DNA from: Mactromeris polynyma
Taxonomy: Eukaryota; Mollusca; Bivalvia; Venerida; Mactridae
Direction: 5' to 3'
DNA length: 64,000 nt
NCBI GenBank assembly: GCA_032209605.1
Contig: JASFXZ010000008.1
Location: forward strand, 5,580,001-5,644,000
Shown: one piece after another, positions 1-14,500 of the stretch
Layout of the letters: every line of letters starts with the position of its first letter
How positions within the stretch are numbered: position 1 is the first letter of the stretch
Made by a program: the position numbers and the translations under genes
The notes under the pieces: model-generated
Databases searched by the model: none
Seen by the model: the letters and a program-made list of their open reading frames with translations, nothing else
What the model was told of the DNA's origin: nothing

Positions 1-358
1 AGTTGAGTATTTGCATGCTGTTTGGGACATAAATTTTCTGAATATATAACGCTTCAACATTTACTGTATTGCTTGTGAAAATATTACCAGATTGCACCAC
101 GAACGTTTTATCCGGGTTATTATGCCCCGGGACACCCCTAGATTGTTTGCTTACACAATCTACAAGCCCTGGCAACGCCACATAAGGAACAAAAAGTCCA
201 ACATCAAAGTTGGCTTTACAGTAAGCTATGCATTTGACTGCATCGCTTAATACGCGGATCTAACAACATAATTAGATCCGTGCTAGATAGGAGATTAATG
301 TTTGTTCAAGTAACGATTCAAATAAATCATTTTAGTATTCAGGTTGGTTGACATAACA

Positions 359-537
359 CTCTAGGGAAACCTCGACAATAATACCTGGATTTATAATGAC
401 GAGTCAGTTTAGTTGTGAGGAGAACTGATTATTGAGATGCAATATTTACATATTATAGAAGAAAATCTAAACACTCGTCCACAAAAATACAGACTTGGTC
501 TCAATTTCGAGGTGGTCTTTAAGTGAGGTTTTCTGTA
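359..537. mobile_element. Degraded TA-flanked MITE (pogo/Tigger-like)
   Basis: The right end GGTGGTCTTTAAGTGAGG followed by TTTTCTGTA matches the right end of the better copy at 19874-20055. The left end (GGGAAACCTCGAC) is decayed. No transposase. Confidence 0.5.
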
Positions 538-644
538 ATTAAAATGTAATATCACTGTTTAAGTTCTTCCTGCGGGTGATATACACCGGAAACCAATGTT
601 TTATTTTATTATTATTTGTATTGCCGCATCAAGTTACATTAACA

Positions 645-790
645 GTCAAGGCCATGACTAGTCCAGCTATCAGGGTTGAGGAAGACCCCAGATGCACCTT
701 CTAGCGTTATTTTGGGCATAGGTGGACTCCTGGGTAGAACTACTGACCTTCTTTAAGCTAGCCAAATACCTTCCTCAGTGGCAAGTGTTT
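645..790. repeat. Dispersed repeat R, copy 1
   Basis: Shares an interspersed pattern with 46677-46800 and 61480-61575: CCAGCTA, a run like GTGGAGAAAGACCC, then GGTGGAC and CCTGGGTAGAAC. Copies are diverged; class unknown. Confidence 0.5.
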
Positions 791-1794
791 GACGTTAGTG
801 ACCATAACCACTAGGCCTAGAAGAGGCACCTTTATGTTAGTAATAGACACATGATATCAGTAAATGGATTGTATAGATCTGATCAAACTGAACAATAGTG
901 TTGCAGTTTATGTGATCTTGCTTTCAGCATAGATCTACAGTTAGTATAGGACATATATGTTGGAAAGTGCATAATAATAATGATAAAACATTTTTTATAA
1001 TTACAACAATATTTTATTTTACATGGCATAAATAATGTACAATATATTTCTGTAATATATAAAATCTTAAGTATATTTAACAAACTACAAAGCAATGACA
1101 TACATTTCTTTGACATCATTTAATGCAATCTCCCTACATTAAGAAATAGTTCATGAGAATGTCTTAAGTAAGTATAAAAAAAGAACTTGGTAAGCTAAAA
1201 TCGGACCAAGTTTGTAAAATGCAAGAGAATGAAACACTTCCTGATAGCCTTCTTATTGAGTTAAGAGGAAAGTGTTCAAAATGATGACAAGGAAAGTTTT
1301 TTTATTGTAACTATATTTTGTAGGGGACGTAACTCCATTGACCCCAGAAGCTCTAAACAAGTGTAAGTTTATCTGCTTTGCTATATAATATAAGTAAGTC
1401 AGAGATGTTTACATGGTTATGTTGGGGAAAGCTCAATAGTTTGTACCCCCTATTTTTTACCATCTTATTTGATGGATCACCACTGCGAAGATGACGGTAT
1501 CCTGCCTGGGCAATCAGAGACTGCCATCACATATACTCTAGATGATATATGCAAGTAGTATCATAAGGCATCAGCTTTCCCAAAAACAGTATAAATATAC
1601 TATCCATTGCTCCTAAATAATGGGGAGGGGGATAATCTAAAGGTTTGGAGAGTGAATTACAGGTTTCTATAGGTTTTCAGAAAAATAAATGTTTTAAAGG
1701 ATTTTCTAAACATTAAGGGCTATCACAGGTTTTAAAGGTTTCACTAGGAAACCTGTACCTTTTATGTTATTTCTGAGAGTGTTATATCACAGAA

Positions 1795-1965
1795 ATAGTA
1801 GTAAAGGTAGGTGAATGAGCTTGTGAACTCAGTTGTCATAGCAACACCAACATAGGAATATAAATCACAATATGGACGACTACAAACAGGGTTCAAACCT
1901 ATGATCCTGTGATCTAAAAAATCCGCAGACCAGACCAGGTGCTCTATCACCCAGCCTCATTGTAA
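1795..1965 (-). mobile_element. tRNA-derived SINE copy
   Basis: Minus strand carries a pol III A-box-like GGGTGATAGAGC (1941-1954) and B-box-like GGTTTGAACCC (about 1889-1899) at tRNA spacing. It does not fold as an intact tRNA, so a SINE head is likelier. Confidence 0.55.
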
Positions 1966-2448
1966 CAAATACAATGTCTACTACTTTTTTACAGTACATG
2001 ATCTATTCAATATCGCTCACATCAATTTAGAATAATTGTAATATGAAGACATTGTTGTAAAATAATACAAAATATACACATTGTGCATGATATGGGAAGC
2101 TGAAATCATGGCATACGTCACAAAAAATGATAACTCTTAATTATGCATAGCAAAAAAACATACAATCATAATTATGACAATCATCAAGTAAAACTTTGGT
2201 TATAATCTATAAATGTATCAATGTTTGGTATAATTGTGAGATAGGTGTAAATAATGTTCCCCCTGGTTTGTTCAACGAAATCATTTCTTAAGCATCCAAA
2301 TTATATTGATCATGTTTAACCTTGGCTTTCGGTCTGATCATACATTCTACAAGTTTAATGTTGTAGATTACATGCATACCCAAAATCTTGAGATTTAAAT
2401 CCACATTTGTAACAATGTCATTAACTCACCATTCAGAGATGTTCAAGT

Positions 2449-2587
2449 GAAAGATTTGTAACAAGTTCTATCCTTTTATCCCTTCTAGAGTTTCCTCCCT
2501 TTATGCCTTCTATAGTGTATATATACATGTATATAGTATCATATATAATAGAACGGATTAAGGGAGTGAACTCGTGACAATCTACTT
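2449..2587. mobile_element. MITE family A, copy 1
   Basis: Inverted ends of the type GATTGTCACAAGTT ... AACTCGTGACAATC with inner TCCCTTTATCCCTTCTA and a central ATATAC-rich spacer. The left end is decayed. No coding capacity. Confidence 0.6.
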
Positions 2588-4094
2588 GGTTTCAAACTCC
2601 TCTACAGTTGACAGCAGGCCAAGCTATGTAAGTAATGGAGTTTAGAGTCTAAGACAACCCGCAGTTGAGACGTTGCATATACATGAGTATAATCTAAGCC
2701 TTAATCTACACTGATATGTGGTATTGCAAGAAATGGCATGGAGAATAAAAGATATTCAATAATAAATTCATTGAATAAAAAACTTTGGAAGAGCAAAGTA
2801 CAATGTATACTTGGTAACGATAAGGGTCCATGTCCGTTGTATGAGATCTGTTAGGTAAGAGTTTTATTATAAATTATTCATTTGAGCAGACAACAAAAAT
2901 CTGAGGTAAGTCACTGTGGAATATATTCATAAAGCATTTATGCATAGCTCTGTAGATGAAATTAGTACATTATTATATTGTTCAACTATATCGATAAAAT
3001 GTTGCAATGAATTAATTGTAACTGTTTCAATTTGTTGTTGAAAAATATAAGCAATGTAAATATGACAAAAATAATTGGACAAATATAAGGAATGTATATA
3101 AGACGGATATGTTTCACATGTATTTGAGCTATTCCAAGACAAAACCTATATTAGTGACCATCAAATCAATTTTAAGGTTTTAACATTTTCTAACAGACAA
3201 TTAATACCAAAATATTAAAATTGGACAATTACTTTGCTTTTAATAGTGATTCATATATTAAGAAGTAAGCTACACAATGAGGTCATTTAATTTGTACATT
3301 AAATGGATACAAACAAATTTCATAAGAGGTATAAATATTTTCATGTTCATATAATTTAATAAATCAAAAATAAAGTGATCAAAGACACTTCTGAGAAAGC
3401 ACTTAGCTTGTGACGTCAAAATGTCATTGGGAAATACTCGACACCATAACCAACATCACTAATACAGGTTTTGTAATGGAACCTTCCATTTAACATATAA
3501 ATTCATGAAGCTTGCACATTTAGTATGAATACAAACACAAATTCATAATCACAAACATATCATTATAACAAGAAAATAATGCAAAAACAATGTGCTGCTG
3601 TAATCTCTTTGTTTGTTTGGAAGCTAATGATATATTATAATGCAAATTTGATTGATTAATTAATTAAATCTGTGACACAAAAACTAATAAACAGAAACGA
3701 CAACATAACAACAAGTGGAGAAATCAAGCTTGTGAATAAAAAACACATCTGATCTTTCTGCTAGTAATTCTGTATCTTGTCACTTGGCAAATTACATTGG
3801 AATGGGGTAAAGCCATGTTTATCGGCAGATACAAACATACGACGTATGTACAAATACATGCAGATTGCGATATGATACATGTGCACAGCATCAACAATGA
3901 TGCATAAATCCAACACTACATTACACCAAAAACAACATAGTTTTAAATATTACACACACATATATGGAATGTTAATATGGAAAAAGTACGTAATCTGTAT
4001 GATTAAAACATAATACACTAGACAGTTAGTATCACACTGTCATATTATTGGCCGTCTAGACAGTTTTCCCATTTTCAAACAAACAGTTTGTCAA

Positions 4095-4228
4095 AGGAGA
4101 TTGTCACAAGTTAGCTCCCTTTATCCTTTCCATAGTTCTGTCCCTTTATGCCTTCCATAGTAGATGTATATATAATACATGTACATACAACACAAGGGAC
4201 TATAAGAGAGAACTGGTGACAATCTCCT
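4095..4228. mobile_element. MITE family A, copy 2
   Basis: AGGAGATTGTCACAAGTT at the left pairs with AACTGGTGACAATCTCCT at the right. Inner repeats TCCCTTTAT and CCATAG; 134 bp. Confidence 0.7.
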
Positions 4229-4940
4229 GTGTATTTTTCATAACGTATCATACATTGGAATTTATTGCTCATACTGTAAAGTTCACAAAGTAATCGATTT
4301 AAACACGTTTAATTACATTCCACAAACTGTTTGTTTCAGTTCCTTGTCTACAATATCTTATTGCTACATTGAACAAAGAACACAACTTTGGTTACATATT
4401 TATCTACATATAATTACAGACATATTATTATCCAAATAAATAAATGGTTTATCACAGCTATACTACACTTACATGATATGTTTATACAACAGACATAGTA
4501 CTTTACAGTACACTATCATTTATATAATATATAAAAAGATATATATATATATATATAACTACATTTATGTCTTAATACAAAAAAGAATTTGAAAGATAAA
4601 ACTAACCAAATGAGTGTGAATTCTGTTTGCTTGTTTATGAGTTCATGTATTAAGAGTTTTCCACCCATTTAACAATAGTATTTCAGCCATATACAGTAGC
4701 TCAAAGCTTTTTGAAAGAGCACAATTGTGCGAAATATGTGAAAATACTCAATTATTAGTAAAGCATCCACACTAATGACAGAACAAAACTAAAAATGTCA
4801 AAGCATTATAGAAACATTGAAGACATCATTTATTGTAAAACTTGTTGAATTCTTAATGGTGTAAACATTTTTTTCAATTTTCCCACTTAGGCAAAGCATA
4901 TTACACATATCTGAACGAATATCATGTTTATTAAAACACT

Positions 4941-5083
4941 TGAGATTGTCACGAGTTCTTTCCCTTTGTCCCGTCTGGAGTTTTCTTCATTGGCCCCTTT
5001 TATGGAATATGTATATAGTATAGAAGTGGCAAAGGGAGATAACTCTAGATGGGATAAAGGGAAATAACATGTGACATTCTCCT
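4941..5083. mobile_element. MITE family A, copy 3
   Basis: TGAGATTGTCACGAGTT at the left, AACATGTGACATTCTCCT at the right, with inner GGGATAAAGGGA. 143 bp. Confidence 0.65.
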
Positions 5084-5441
5084 GTGAATTAAAGCATATA
5101 ATTATGTACAAATTATGCACACACAAAATATTATTTTTCATTTTGAAACCATAAAATGATCCCCATGATTATTTAAGGCATAGATATTACTTTCAAGTTT
5201 TGAATTAAATGGCACATGAGTATGCAACAACAATCATATAAGTATAATTATAATGTAATAAGAATCAAAGTTAGATTATATAAAATTTGTATAGACTTTG
5301 TGAACAACACAAACCAATCAGCTGATTGAATTACAATACAATTTTTTTGTATCAAATAATATTTAAATTAGCTGGATTAAGTGAATAAGCTGGTTCCACA
5401 CTTGATGTAGAAGCTGATACTTGTATTCTCTACACAATCAT

Positions 5442-5588
5442 TCAGCCGGTTCCCCATTTTTTACAAGCTGCAACTCCCATTTTCTTCCATTCATCCGACG
5501 ACACACAACTCATTTCAAACACATCCATGGAAGCTACGGAGCAGGCGCCAATATAAGCTGAATGATACCTCTGTGGAGACGCATGTAC
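5442..5588 (-). CDS. Exon 15: terminal exon, actin-like C-terminus
   Basis: Encodes VHASPQRYHSAYIGACSVAS, MDVFEMSCVSSDEWKKMG and VAACKKWGTG then TGA. It parallels actin [20 protein letters not shown] and WISKQEYDE, but ends in KKWGTG instead of the actin RKCF. Acceptor TTGTATTACAG. Candidate AATAAA-type poly(A) signals on the minus strand lie downstream, for example at 4829-4834, but such words are common in this AT-rich DNA. Confidence 0.9.
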   Translation of the reverse strand, partial: VHASPQRYHSAYIGACSVASMDVFEMSCVSSDEWKKMGVAACKKWGTG

Positions 5589-8500
5589 CTGTAATACAAC
5601 AGACATTTGGAATCATAAGGGTAAACTATCATCTAGAATTCTGTATTAGGGGACAGAACTCTGTAAATTAATGTGAAACTAACATTACTAACATTTCCTT
5701 AAAAATAAGAAAGATATGGGAACAGAAAGTTAAAACAAGAACATTAGGCTTTAAGCTTCTGAACTTGAGCAACACTAAGAATAAGTAAACAAATTGTTCT
5801 ACAGAAGACATGTTTCAGCAACACTCCCAATATCTCGTGTGAATCAGCGCTAGACATTGTTGTCATAGAGGGTGCTGGTTCTAACCCTTAGAGATCATAT
5901 ATAATTTTCTCAATCCCCTACTTTCGTATGTGTCATAAAATAGACCTTACAGACAACAATACAATAACTCACCTCAACCACTGCTGCAGGGGGCGCTAAC
6001 TTTCTCAGTTCAACTTCAAGTCGTTCAGAAAAACCAGGTATGGTTGTAACACCACCACTCAAATACACTGACCTGAATATATAGACATATACTGTACATT
6101 AGTACATCAAACAAGATAAGTATGCACAAACTTTCATATTATGAGAATATTGAGGAATCTGGATGAGATTTGAATAAATCTAAAAAATAATAACAATAGC
6201 CTAATGGTGCCTCAGCTGGTATTTCTCAGGGTCAAGCACACCTTCACATCATGGGAAGTAACCCTGCCAGATTTGAAAGAAACTCATTCAAAACTGAAGA
6301 AGGAGTTGTGCTCACAACATAGCACCTACTATACGTACCATATATTATATCATAAAGTATATTTCTCAATAGAAACAACATATGTGAGGTTGCAAAACTC
6401 TGTCTTCATGCATATTTACACATCATGTGTAGTAACTTTTGTAAGAAATCCATGCAAAACAAACTGCAGGAGGAGTTGCATCCTCAAAATCGAGTCTACT
6501 GACGAGCAAGCTGATTCCAGTATATCCCCTTTACAACTTTGTTGTGTGGGGCGGGTATAATAATTACATAAGATCAAAATATCAAATTGTCAGGTGAGTT
6601 AATGATGAAAGAAGTTTTGGAGAATAACTATAGTAATGATGGGTAGATACAGTACCGGTACATCTGTTTCCTAGAATCTATCGGACATTGTTGTACAGCT
6701 TCGTAAATCTGCTTCTGTAGATTCTTGTAATCCATCTCCCATAAATCTGTGTTGAAGAATCCTTCCGGACTCTTAAAACATGCATAATCCATTGTCACTT
6801 GTCTGTAAATAGAGGAGATATAAATATTAATCACAAACAGGGTACATTAGAATAGAATGCCAACCGACAGAATTGGATCAACAAGGTTAACACATCAATA
6901 TATGAGTTATGGTAGTCAAACACTTGCACTTAATACATATTTTGCGCTTATCAGGTTAGCAGTTTTTGTGGTAGGTATCTTTCAGTGAAATAAATGGCCA
7001 CAAAACCTGGCCTTCCTGATGTACAGTGCTGAGCTTGATGACTTTCTGTAAACATCTGTGAAAATGTATGCATCATAAAAATGCAGAACGTAGGATTTGC
7101 AAACATTTCTGTCGTTTACAGCATCGTGTATGTGAATATAGAGAGTAGAAAGACAACTCACTGGTATGCTCCTACGGGAAGATCATACTCTTGTAGATCT
7201 ACCACACGACTATAACTGCTGGGATCTTCGTCACATTTCCGCTTATTTTCCTTGTAGTTATCTATCACATAACATGCCTGAAATCGTTACAACATTCATA
7301 CATCAGACTTCAAGGTTACACAATAAGTTACCAAATTCCACTTAAAATGCATATGTACTACATAATGGCATTCAATATTAATTATAAATTGATATATAAG
7401 TAATTATTCAACTAAACTCAGTCTTGCTATTTGCCTTGCTTATAAAAACAGGAGACACATTAAACAATACATATTAATTATCTTTAACTTGTTCTATGCC
7501 ATAATAAATTCCATATAGAATATGCAAAAAGATAGATATGTTGAAGATAAGAAGGAAGACTTACCTGTTCAGAGAGATATCTGACCAAATATTTCTCAAC
7601 AGGTGAATTAAATTCATATCTATTCTCTAACAATGATATATAGAGAGAATCTTGTATCTTTGCACCACCATAAGCTTGTCTAGATACACCATGATCTATT
7701 AATAAACCTAAAATATACGTATATAACATGGTCAGCCATTTTATATTACATACTGTTATAACATAGATATATTGGTCCCCATGATGGACCAGCACTGCCA
7801 TCTTTATTTGTCAGCAAATACAAGCAGCGGGTACATATATACAAGCTGTATCAAGCATCACAAAAAATAACTTATCATTACATAAACCATCACAGACAAG
7901 TGTTAGCATAAACACAATTTCCTTTAGATAGATAGATAGATTTATTTCTGTATAAAATGTATAAAACATAGCAGTAAATATGGACATACATAATATATCA
8001 CAAGCATGACATACTGTTCCATATTTTGTTATGACAGTAGCAATAATATACATAAATACAAGTAGTCCACTAAGAAGGTTATGTGTTGGATGAAATAGCC
8101 AAGTCATGGATGGTACTGTGTCTCAAGGGAACATTGGTAATGTCACCAAAAACACCACTGCAAGCTGTCTGTATTTTGTTAAGAAAACAGAAATATTTGC
8201 ATAATCTGTGACCAGGTCCCCAAGCTGAACTCCTTAAGATCAAAACTGAACTGTAGTCCTCTTTTATTTACTTGAGAAAGGTTGTAAACAAATTGTGAGG
8301 TGGTCAGCCAATGAAAACAGGTTTTGGAAAATACTGACCAATAGAAATAATGAACACAATAACGCTATTCTAAAGTAAGTAAGAATTGACAATATACCAT
8401 GCTTACACAAAATGTATGTTAACTCACCATCATATATAGGTAATATCTCCAATCTTTCACCGATATCAACTATAATACCCGAGGTAGCGTTGTACGAGTA

Positions 8501-11500
8501 GAGAGCAAGCAGGGATTGTTGTACCATACAAACACCTCGTACATGTAAGTCGTCTATCAATATACGCATCAAACCACCACGTAACTTATCACCAAGATTC
8601 TGTGGAGTACTTAACATTACCTGAAACCCAGCAATATACACATGTATACAGTGCATATCATACATTATAAGCATCTAGGACATATAAACATCATCAACAT
8701 TTTCAGTTTTATTTTAAGATGATAATTATGGTGAAGTGTTTATTTATTATAGTGTCACCCCTACTTAAAGGGCCAGCCATTTGTGACTTATGAGACACAT
8801 ATTTCTGAGCACATTTACTTCCTGATTTCTGTCCTTTAATTCAAGTCACCAGGTAGGTAGGCACAGGGTAACCATTATATAACTAGTTGGTGGCTCACTA
8901 ACCGGCCATATCAGAACGTACCCTTACCAGGATTCGAACCCTTGACCTTCCACTCCCATGGTGAAAGCCTTAACCACTCAGCCAAGGGAATCAATAGATG
9001 TAATAAAAGTTGAAAAAACTTATACATCTAAACAAATACATGTATAAACTAATTTTGAGGTCAATCAATATTTCATGCATACTTTCATCTTTATCAAGTT
9101 CGATCGCTGTTCTTCCTTCAATTTTCACCTTACAGATGAATACGTAATTCTAAGCTTATCAACAAAAACAGTTTCAAGCTATTGAATAAGTATGGGTGTT
9201 TTAGGGGGAAAAAACAGAAATAAAGTGTCAAGTTGGGAAATGTTGGGAAATGTTGAGAAACAGACAATGATAAGAGATTCCTGGGAACTCACCAAATATT
9301 GAGACTGGTTCACTTTGAGATCTCTGAAAACTTTCTTCAATATTTCAGTCATCACAGCCATGTCTATGTTAAACTGTAAAATAAAGTTTCACTTATAGTA
9401 CCTTGATATAAATACTTGTACAGTAGTGAGTGTAACAGCGATATAATATGTTGTATTAATTATATTCCAAAGTAGAATAAATTAATATACCTTCGCCTAT
9501 CTTGTAGTCTTTGTATATAAGCATGAACCAATATATGATGAGAAATCACAAATATTTATTTGGTAATCAGTAGAATAAGCCACAGACTGCCAGTATTTAC
9601 AATATCAGACGCTGTCATATGTTGGCTTGGAAATGTAATCAAATCCTCCATCCTCTAATCTATCGACACATACTATACTATATACAGCAGGTTATAAGCA
9701 GATCCTGATCAAGTACATGTCGAGGGATGAAAGCAAAACATGTCTATCCGTGTCTTTATTTCTATGCAGATAGAATGTGTTTGCTTTAACCTCTACATGT
9801 ATACTACATTCTATTTGGTAATTTATTTTATGTTTACAAACATTTTGCTCTAACACAAGCTCATAAAATTTGTTTCAGTTTGTTCGAATCTGACTCCCGG
9901 CAATCTTGCATGCCCGAGGTCTAACTTTGCTAACGTTTGACTAGAACTTCTTCTTGGTTCTCTTGATTTATGAGAATGGATTCCAGATAACAAGGGAACA
10001 TCAATACAGTGCAAAAACATCTAACAATGAAATATTGACAGTATCAATAAAAGACAAAGACGAACAGAGTAAACTTGCCTAAACTTTCCTAATACCAACA
10101 CCCCTAAGGTTTTCTATAAGCCCTTGCACATCAAACAGGGGTTGGGTTTTACATTTGATTTATTTGTAAAGTAACTGTTAGCCAACTGTTTGACAATTTC
10201 CAAAGTTACAGACGGATTTCATGTTTTCAAAAATATTCAATTACTATGTTCTGCCTTATATCGACATGCTAAGGATAAGTCTATGGCAAGTTTTCAGTGT
10301 AAAAATGTACCTTTGACAATGGCCAGTTCAGTGATGCTTTAGACAGAGACCTTATTCTTCTAAGCTTAAATAAGGATAGTGAAATCTGCCAAGCATCCCT
10401 GATGTGGTGCTCACTGGCATATCTTGCCTTATAGTGATTTGTACCAGTTAATCATTGAGAAAAGTAATGAAAAATGATAATTTTAACAATTCAAAATACA
10501 ATATTTGCATTATGTTTGTAGCCAAACACGTAAAAACCACAGGTGTGTTTTCCTACATCTTGGAAAAAAACAGAAAAAATGTTCAGGATCAGTTTTATGT
10601 TTTATAGTCTGCTATCTACCTTTGCAAAGCATAATAAAAACTAATGCAGTAACAATAAATAAAGTACAATGTAATTGTAAAACATTTGTTTAAATTATTA
10701 TGTAACCGGTGTAGATATTAGGAAATGGGGTGTTGATATAAGGACAAATTTGCATGATCAAAGAACTTGACTTGATTTGTTAAATTACTCTTCATTGGTC
10801 AGTATGCATACATGATGAAGTTGAATAACAACATTTCAGCCAATGAAATGTAGTTATACATTTATCATTATTTTAAATGCAAACTGCACTGCTCTGTTGT
10901 GCAATATATTCACTGGGCTTAATATCTTGGTAATAGGGCAGTTTACTCTACTATGTGTAATATTGCTAAATATCGAAGACAATAACAGTCACACTCTGAT
11001 TTGATTCAAGAAATGTTGTGACACACACCAAGTAACACCATTGAGTCTATGTTCTCTAACTAAAGCAGTTCAGAGACAGTGATTTCAGAAACAAGCACAT
11101 TTTCAAATATTGCAAGCACTACTTTGCATTACAGTCAAAGTAACAGTTCACTAGATAGAAGAACCAAACACAGGAATAAAGATATGTAACATTGAGGCAA
11201 CAAGACTGAACTATGAAGCATCCAAACATTAGATTTAGAAGCAAACAAATATTGCACTATTCAGGTTTAACCTGATGAGATATCATTTGCTTTAGTTAAC
11301 AAAGCCTCATACTGTACTAGACAGAATAATGGAACTTCTGGTGTGATGTTGATATGTTCAATAAGCAAAAGTGTTCTGTAAATCATTGTGAGTATATTCA
11401 GGGATGTATGCACTGTGCTGGATTTTTTACATGGGATTTCTTCTGATATATTCAAGGACAAAACAATATTATATTGGATATAATGATAAGACTCTGTATG

Positions 11501-14500
11501 ACCATTCCGGGATGGATGGCTGCATGTGCAGATAATGAAGGATGTGGGAACACAAGAACTGTCACAAGATACTACATGATTGTATTGACACAGGTTGAGA
11601 AACTGGACATGCAAAATGGTCAATGAATCTCTATTGATATAAAGATAAACCTGTTTCAGACAATCTCTGGACTGAAATCTACCAAGTGAGAATTGCCAAA
11701 AATGAACATTGTCACAGGTTATAATCAAGCTTTTTTGGTCAGTTCAATAACATAACCTCACTTCAATAAACCATTGTTATAGTATTTGCATTACATTACA
11801 ATGCCACTATTTTGAAATGTTCATGAGGTTGGGCAATGTATAATATGGCCAAAGGTCAGATACAGCCAATAATGAATGATAAAACCAGCGAATCAGTGTT
11901 CAGTGCTTTTCAGGAAGTATGGTGTATATTTTAGGGAGAATGGTTTTCATATAATTATGATGATCATAGTCTGAAAGTTGTAAAAAAATTAAGCTGTTTG
12001 TTGTCTGCAGAAAAAAAATGAATGAATATACACTTACGGATTGCACTCGTCCCTAGAAATGTAATGTGAAATGTGACGATGATGTAATATCAAGAGCACG
12101 TGATGATGATGATGAAAATGAGGATGATAATGAAATATTGTAATGATTGAGTACAGCTAAAATTTCAAACCAACTAATATTTGGTTATCAAACCAAGCAT
12201 AAAGATGATAAAGCAATATGAAAAGGAGAAATACAACACCAAACAAAATTAATTGAAAACATAAAGTAACAAAATTTAACATTGAGTTGTCTCCCTTTAA
12301 ACAGCAATTTATATCACATTCTACAAGTGATTGAAACAGTATTTTCATTGGAGAGAGCCAAATACTGCTTGCTTCTAGAAACATTAGATTCATTTTGTAT
12401 TTAATACTGAATAATCAGTATCTCATTGACACAGTTGATGTATCACAAAGCCACACCTGATTTCATTCTTGGTTAAACATTTACACAATGTTGAATCCAT
12501 CATTAAACAGGTTAATTATTCCACATGCACATGAAGTACATGTAGTTTACATGCTGCAAAAAAACACCAAAATATGTGCAGTCTTGCATGCAAAAGAGGT
12601 CATTAGGTTTAAGTATTAGAATTGATATAAATGTACAATGAGCAACGCACAGATCTATCACTGCACATCAAACAGTCAATCTGTATTATGTGTAAGACAT
12701 ATCACGATGAAACACAAAGACACGCTTTTGTTTTATACATAAGATGTTATGTTGGCTTCAGCAATAAGTTAACACATTACCATTCCGCAAAGAATATAAA
12801 CATTGTGGTAGGACAATGACCTATTTTCTTCTGTGCAGCCAGACAGTGGTGTAAGGAAACAAGGAGAACATCAGTTACGTTAATCATGCACAAAATATTA
12901 TAAGAATCTTTCATTGGCTTCCTGTACAGATAGAAATATCTGTGAAGTTTATTGTATTAAAATTCATTCAAGTTCTTATTCAATGTTACATTATGTGACG
13001 TCCTCAGCAACAGACTCATCCTACACGGGAGGTGTAAGATAGTCTTTTCCAGCAACGGTGTAAATACAGGAAATCTCTGTCAGGTATGCAAGACAACGGG
13101 TTCTGAGATTGTCCATATGAGTTTAGAGAATAGTCTCAAAAAATCAAGCAGCTGATTGGTTGATTCTGAGTGAAGACTTAAACTTGACCAATGGCAAGCC
13201 TGCATGCCGAAACTAACAGGACTTATACACCTTTGACTGTGCAATACAATATGCAAACAACCAATACCACATGTATTATGTTTCATGTTTACCTTGTCTA
13301 CTTTGTTGGTTGGTCGTATAGGTTGAACAACTGTTGATGATTTTCTAATTTCAGGTTTTAAGGCATCTGGTCCAACAACAATCTCTCCTGTCTGTTTATG
13401 TATGGCTACAATACTGGGGAAGAATATCTGTGGCAAGGTGGCTGAAATACAATCAGACGTATAATTCAATTTAAAATTAATTTCTATAACTTCAGGAATC
13501 TTGATATAAAATTTCATTAAATGCAACTGAATGTATCTCAATGTATTCTCAACACATTGAAAACAGAATGATTCATACAAAATGCATCATGTATTTGTTT
13601 TACATACTATGAAGTCTAGATCTAGCATTTTATACACCCACACTGCAATCCAACAAATATCTTACATCCATACAAAGAATATCATAAATGTTTAAACACT
13701 TTCTTTCATCAATCAACGAGTTCTTCCTTTTAACTGCCACCAGTTGTTTGAAATCATTGATGGAATATCCAAGCGATATAATATTATGAATTCATAGCTT
13801 TTATCTAATAATGTAAATATTTCACGAGTACATCATAATTGGTTGCATTCCTTTGTTAACAAGGAATTGGTTTCCTATGTCTAAATTTATTATTTAATAC
13901 ATGTGAAGCACAAAATATCACCGAGTGGTATGGGAAGGCACAACAGTCCTGGCATTGAAAGTACGCCTCCAGAATATGGTGATTTTATGTTCAAATCCGG
14001 CAATGGTCCCTACTGTTCAACAACATTCACGATCCCCAAATTAAGCACAAGTACCAACTAAAATCCCGGAAAGCCATCATCAAGACTGATAAACAGTAAG
14101 TTGTAAGAGCTTGGTTCACAACTTAAGTAAAATTGAGTTTAAACAGGCACTAATACAAGACAAACACAAACCTCTTTCACCAAGTATACCAGCTCTAACA
14201 GCACTGCTTCCAATATCTATAATCACAACTTTCTGCAAATACAACATAAAATAAACTTAATAACTTTAGCATAAAAGTTGGTAATATTTCCCAGTAAGAA
14301 TTTCAGTCATACCACATATTGAGACCTAACTGGTGGTTCCGAAAGACACGATGACAAGAATTGAAATATGGACACAATAATTGACAAAATGAACAGTTTT
14401 CAGAATTATTTCATATATGTTTGCATCAATCAACCAAACAGAACTGGATGTCATCTGGTCTGAAATGCAATTCCTGCTTAATAAGTAGTGGATGATGCAA

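Larger units (their letters stand above)
1..5441. other. 3' flank or 3' UTR of the PH-actin gene; repeats only
   Basis: No coding sequence is supported. The stretch is AT-rich and holds the MITE, SINE and repeat copies listed separately (359-537, 645-790, 1795-1965, 2449-2587, 4095-4228, 4941-5083) and an (AT)n run near 4539-4558. A short stem of GCGGATCTAA type with a TTAGATCCG partner lies near 255-282. How much is transcribed 3' UTR cannot be read from the sequence. Confidence 0.6.

Noticed and set aside
6204..6560. 118-codon plus-strand ORF
   Set aside because: Overlies a diverged duplicated repeat in intron 13; no protein signature.
8929..8990. Functional tRNA-Leu/Ser gene on the minus strand
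   Set aside because: A and B boxes are perfect but the anticodon stem does not pair and the sequence continues into a SINE-like body.
11267..11728. 153-codon minus-strand ORF inside intron 8
   Set aside because: Cys/Ser/Ile mixture typical of AT-rich chance ORFs, no motif, and the flanking exons 8 and 9 join in phase without it.
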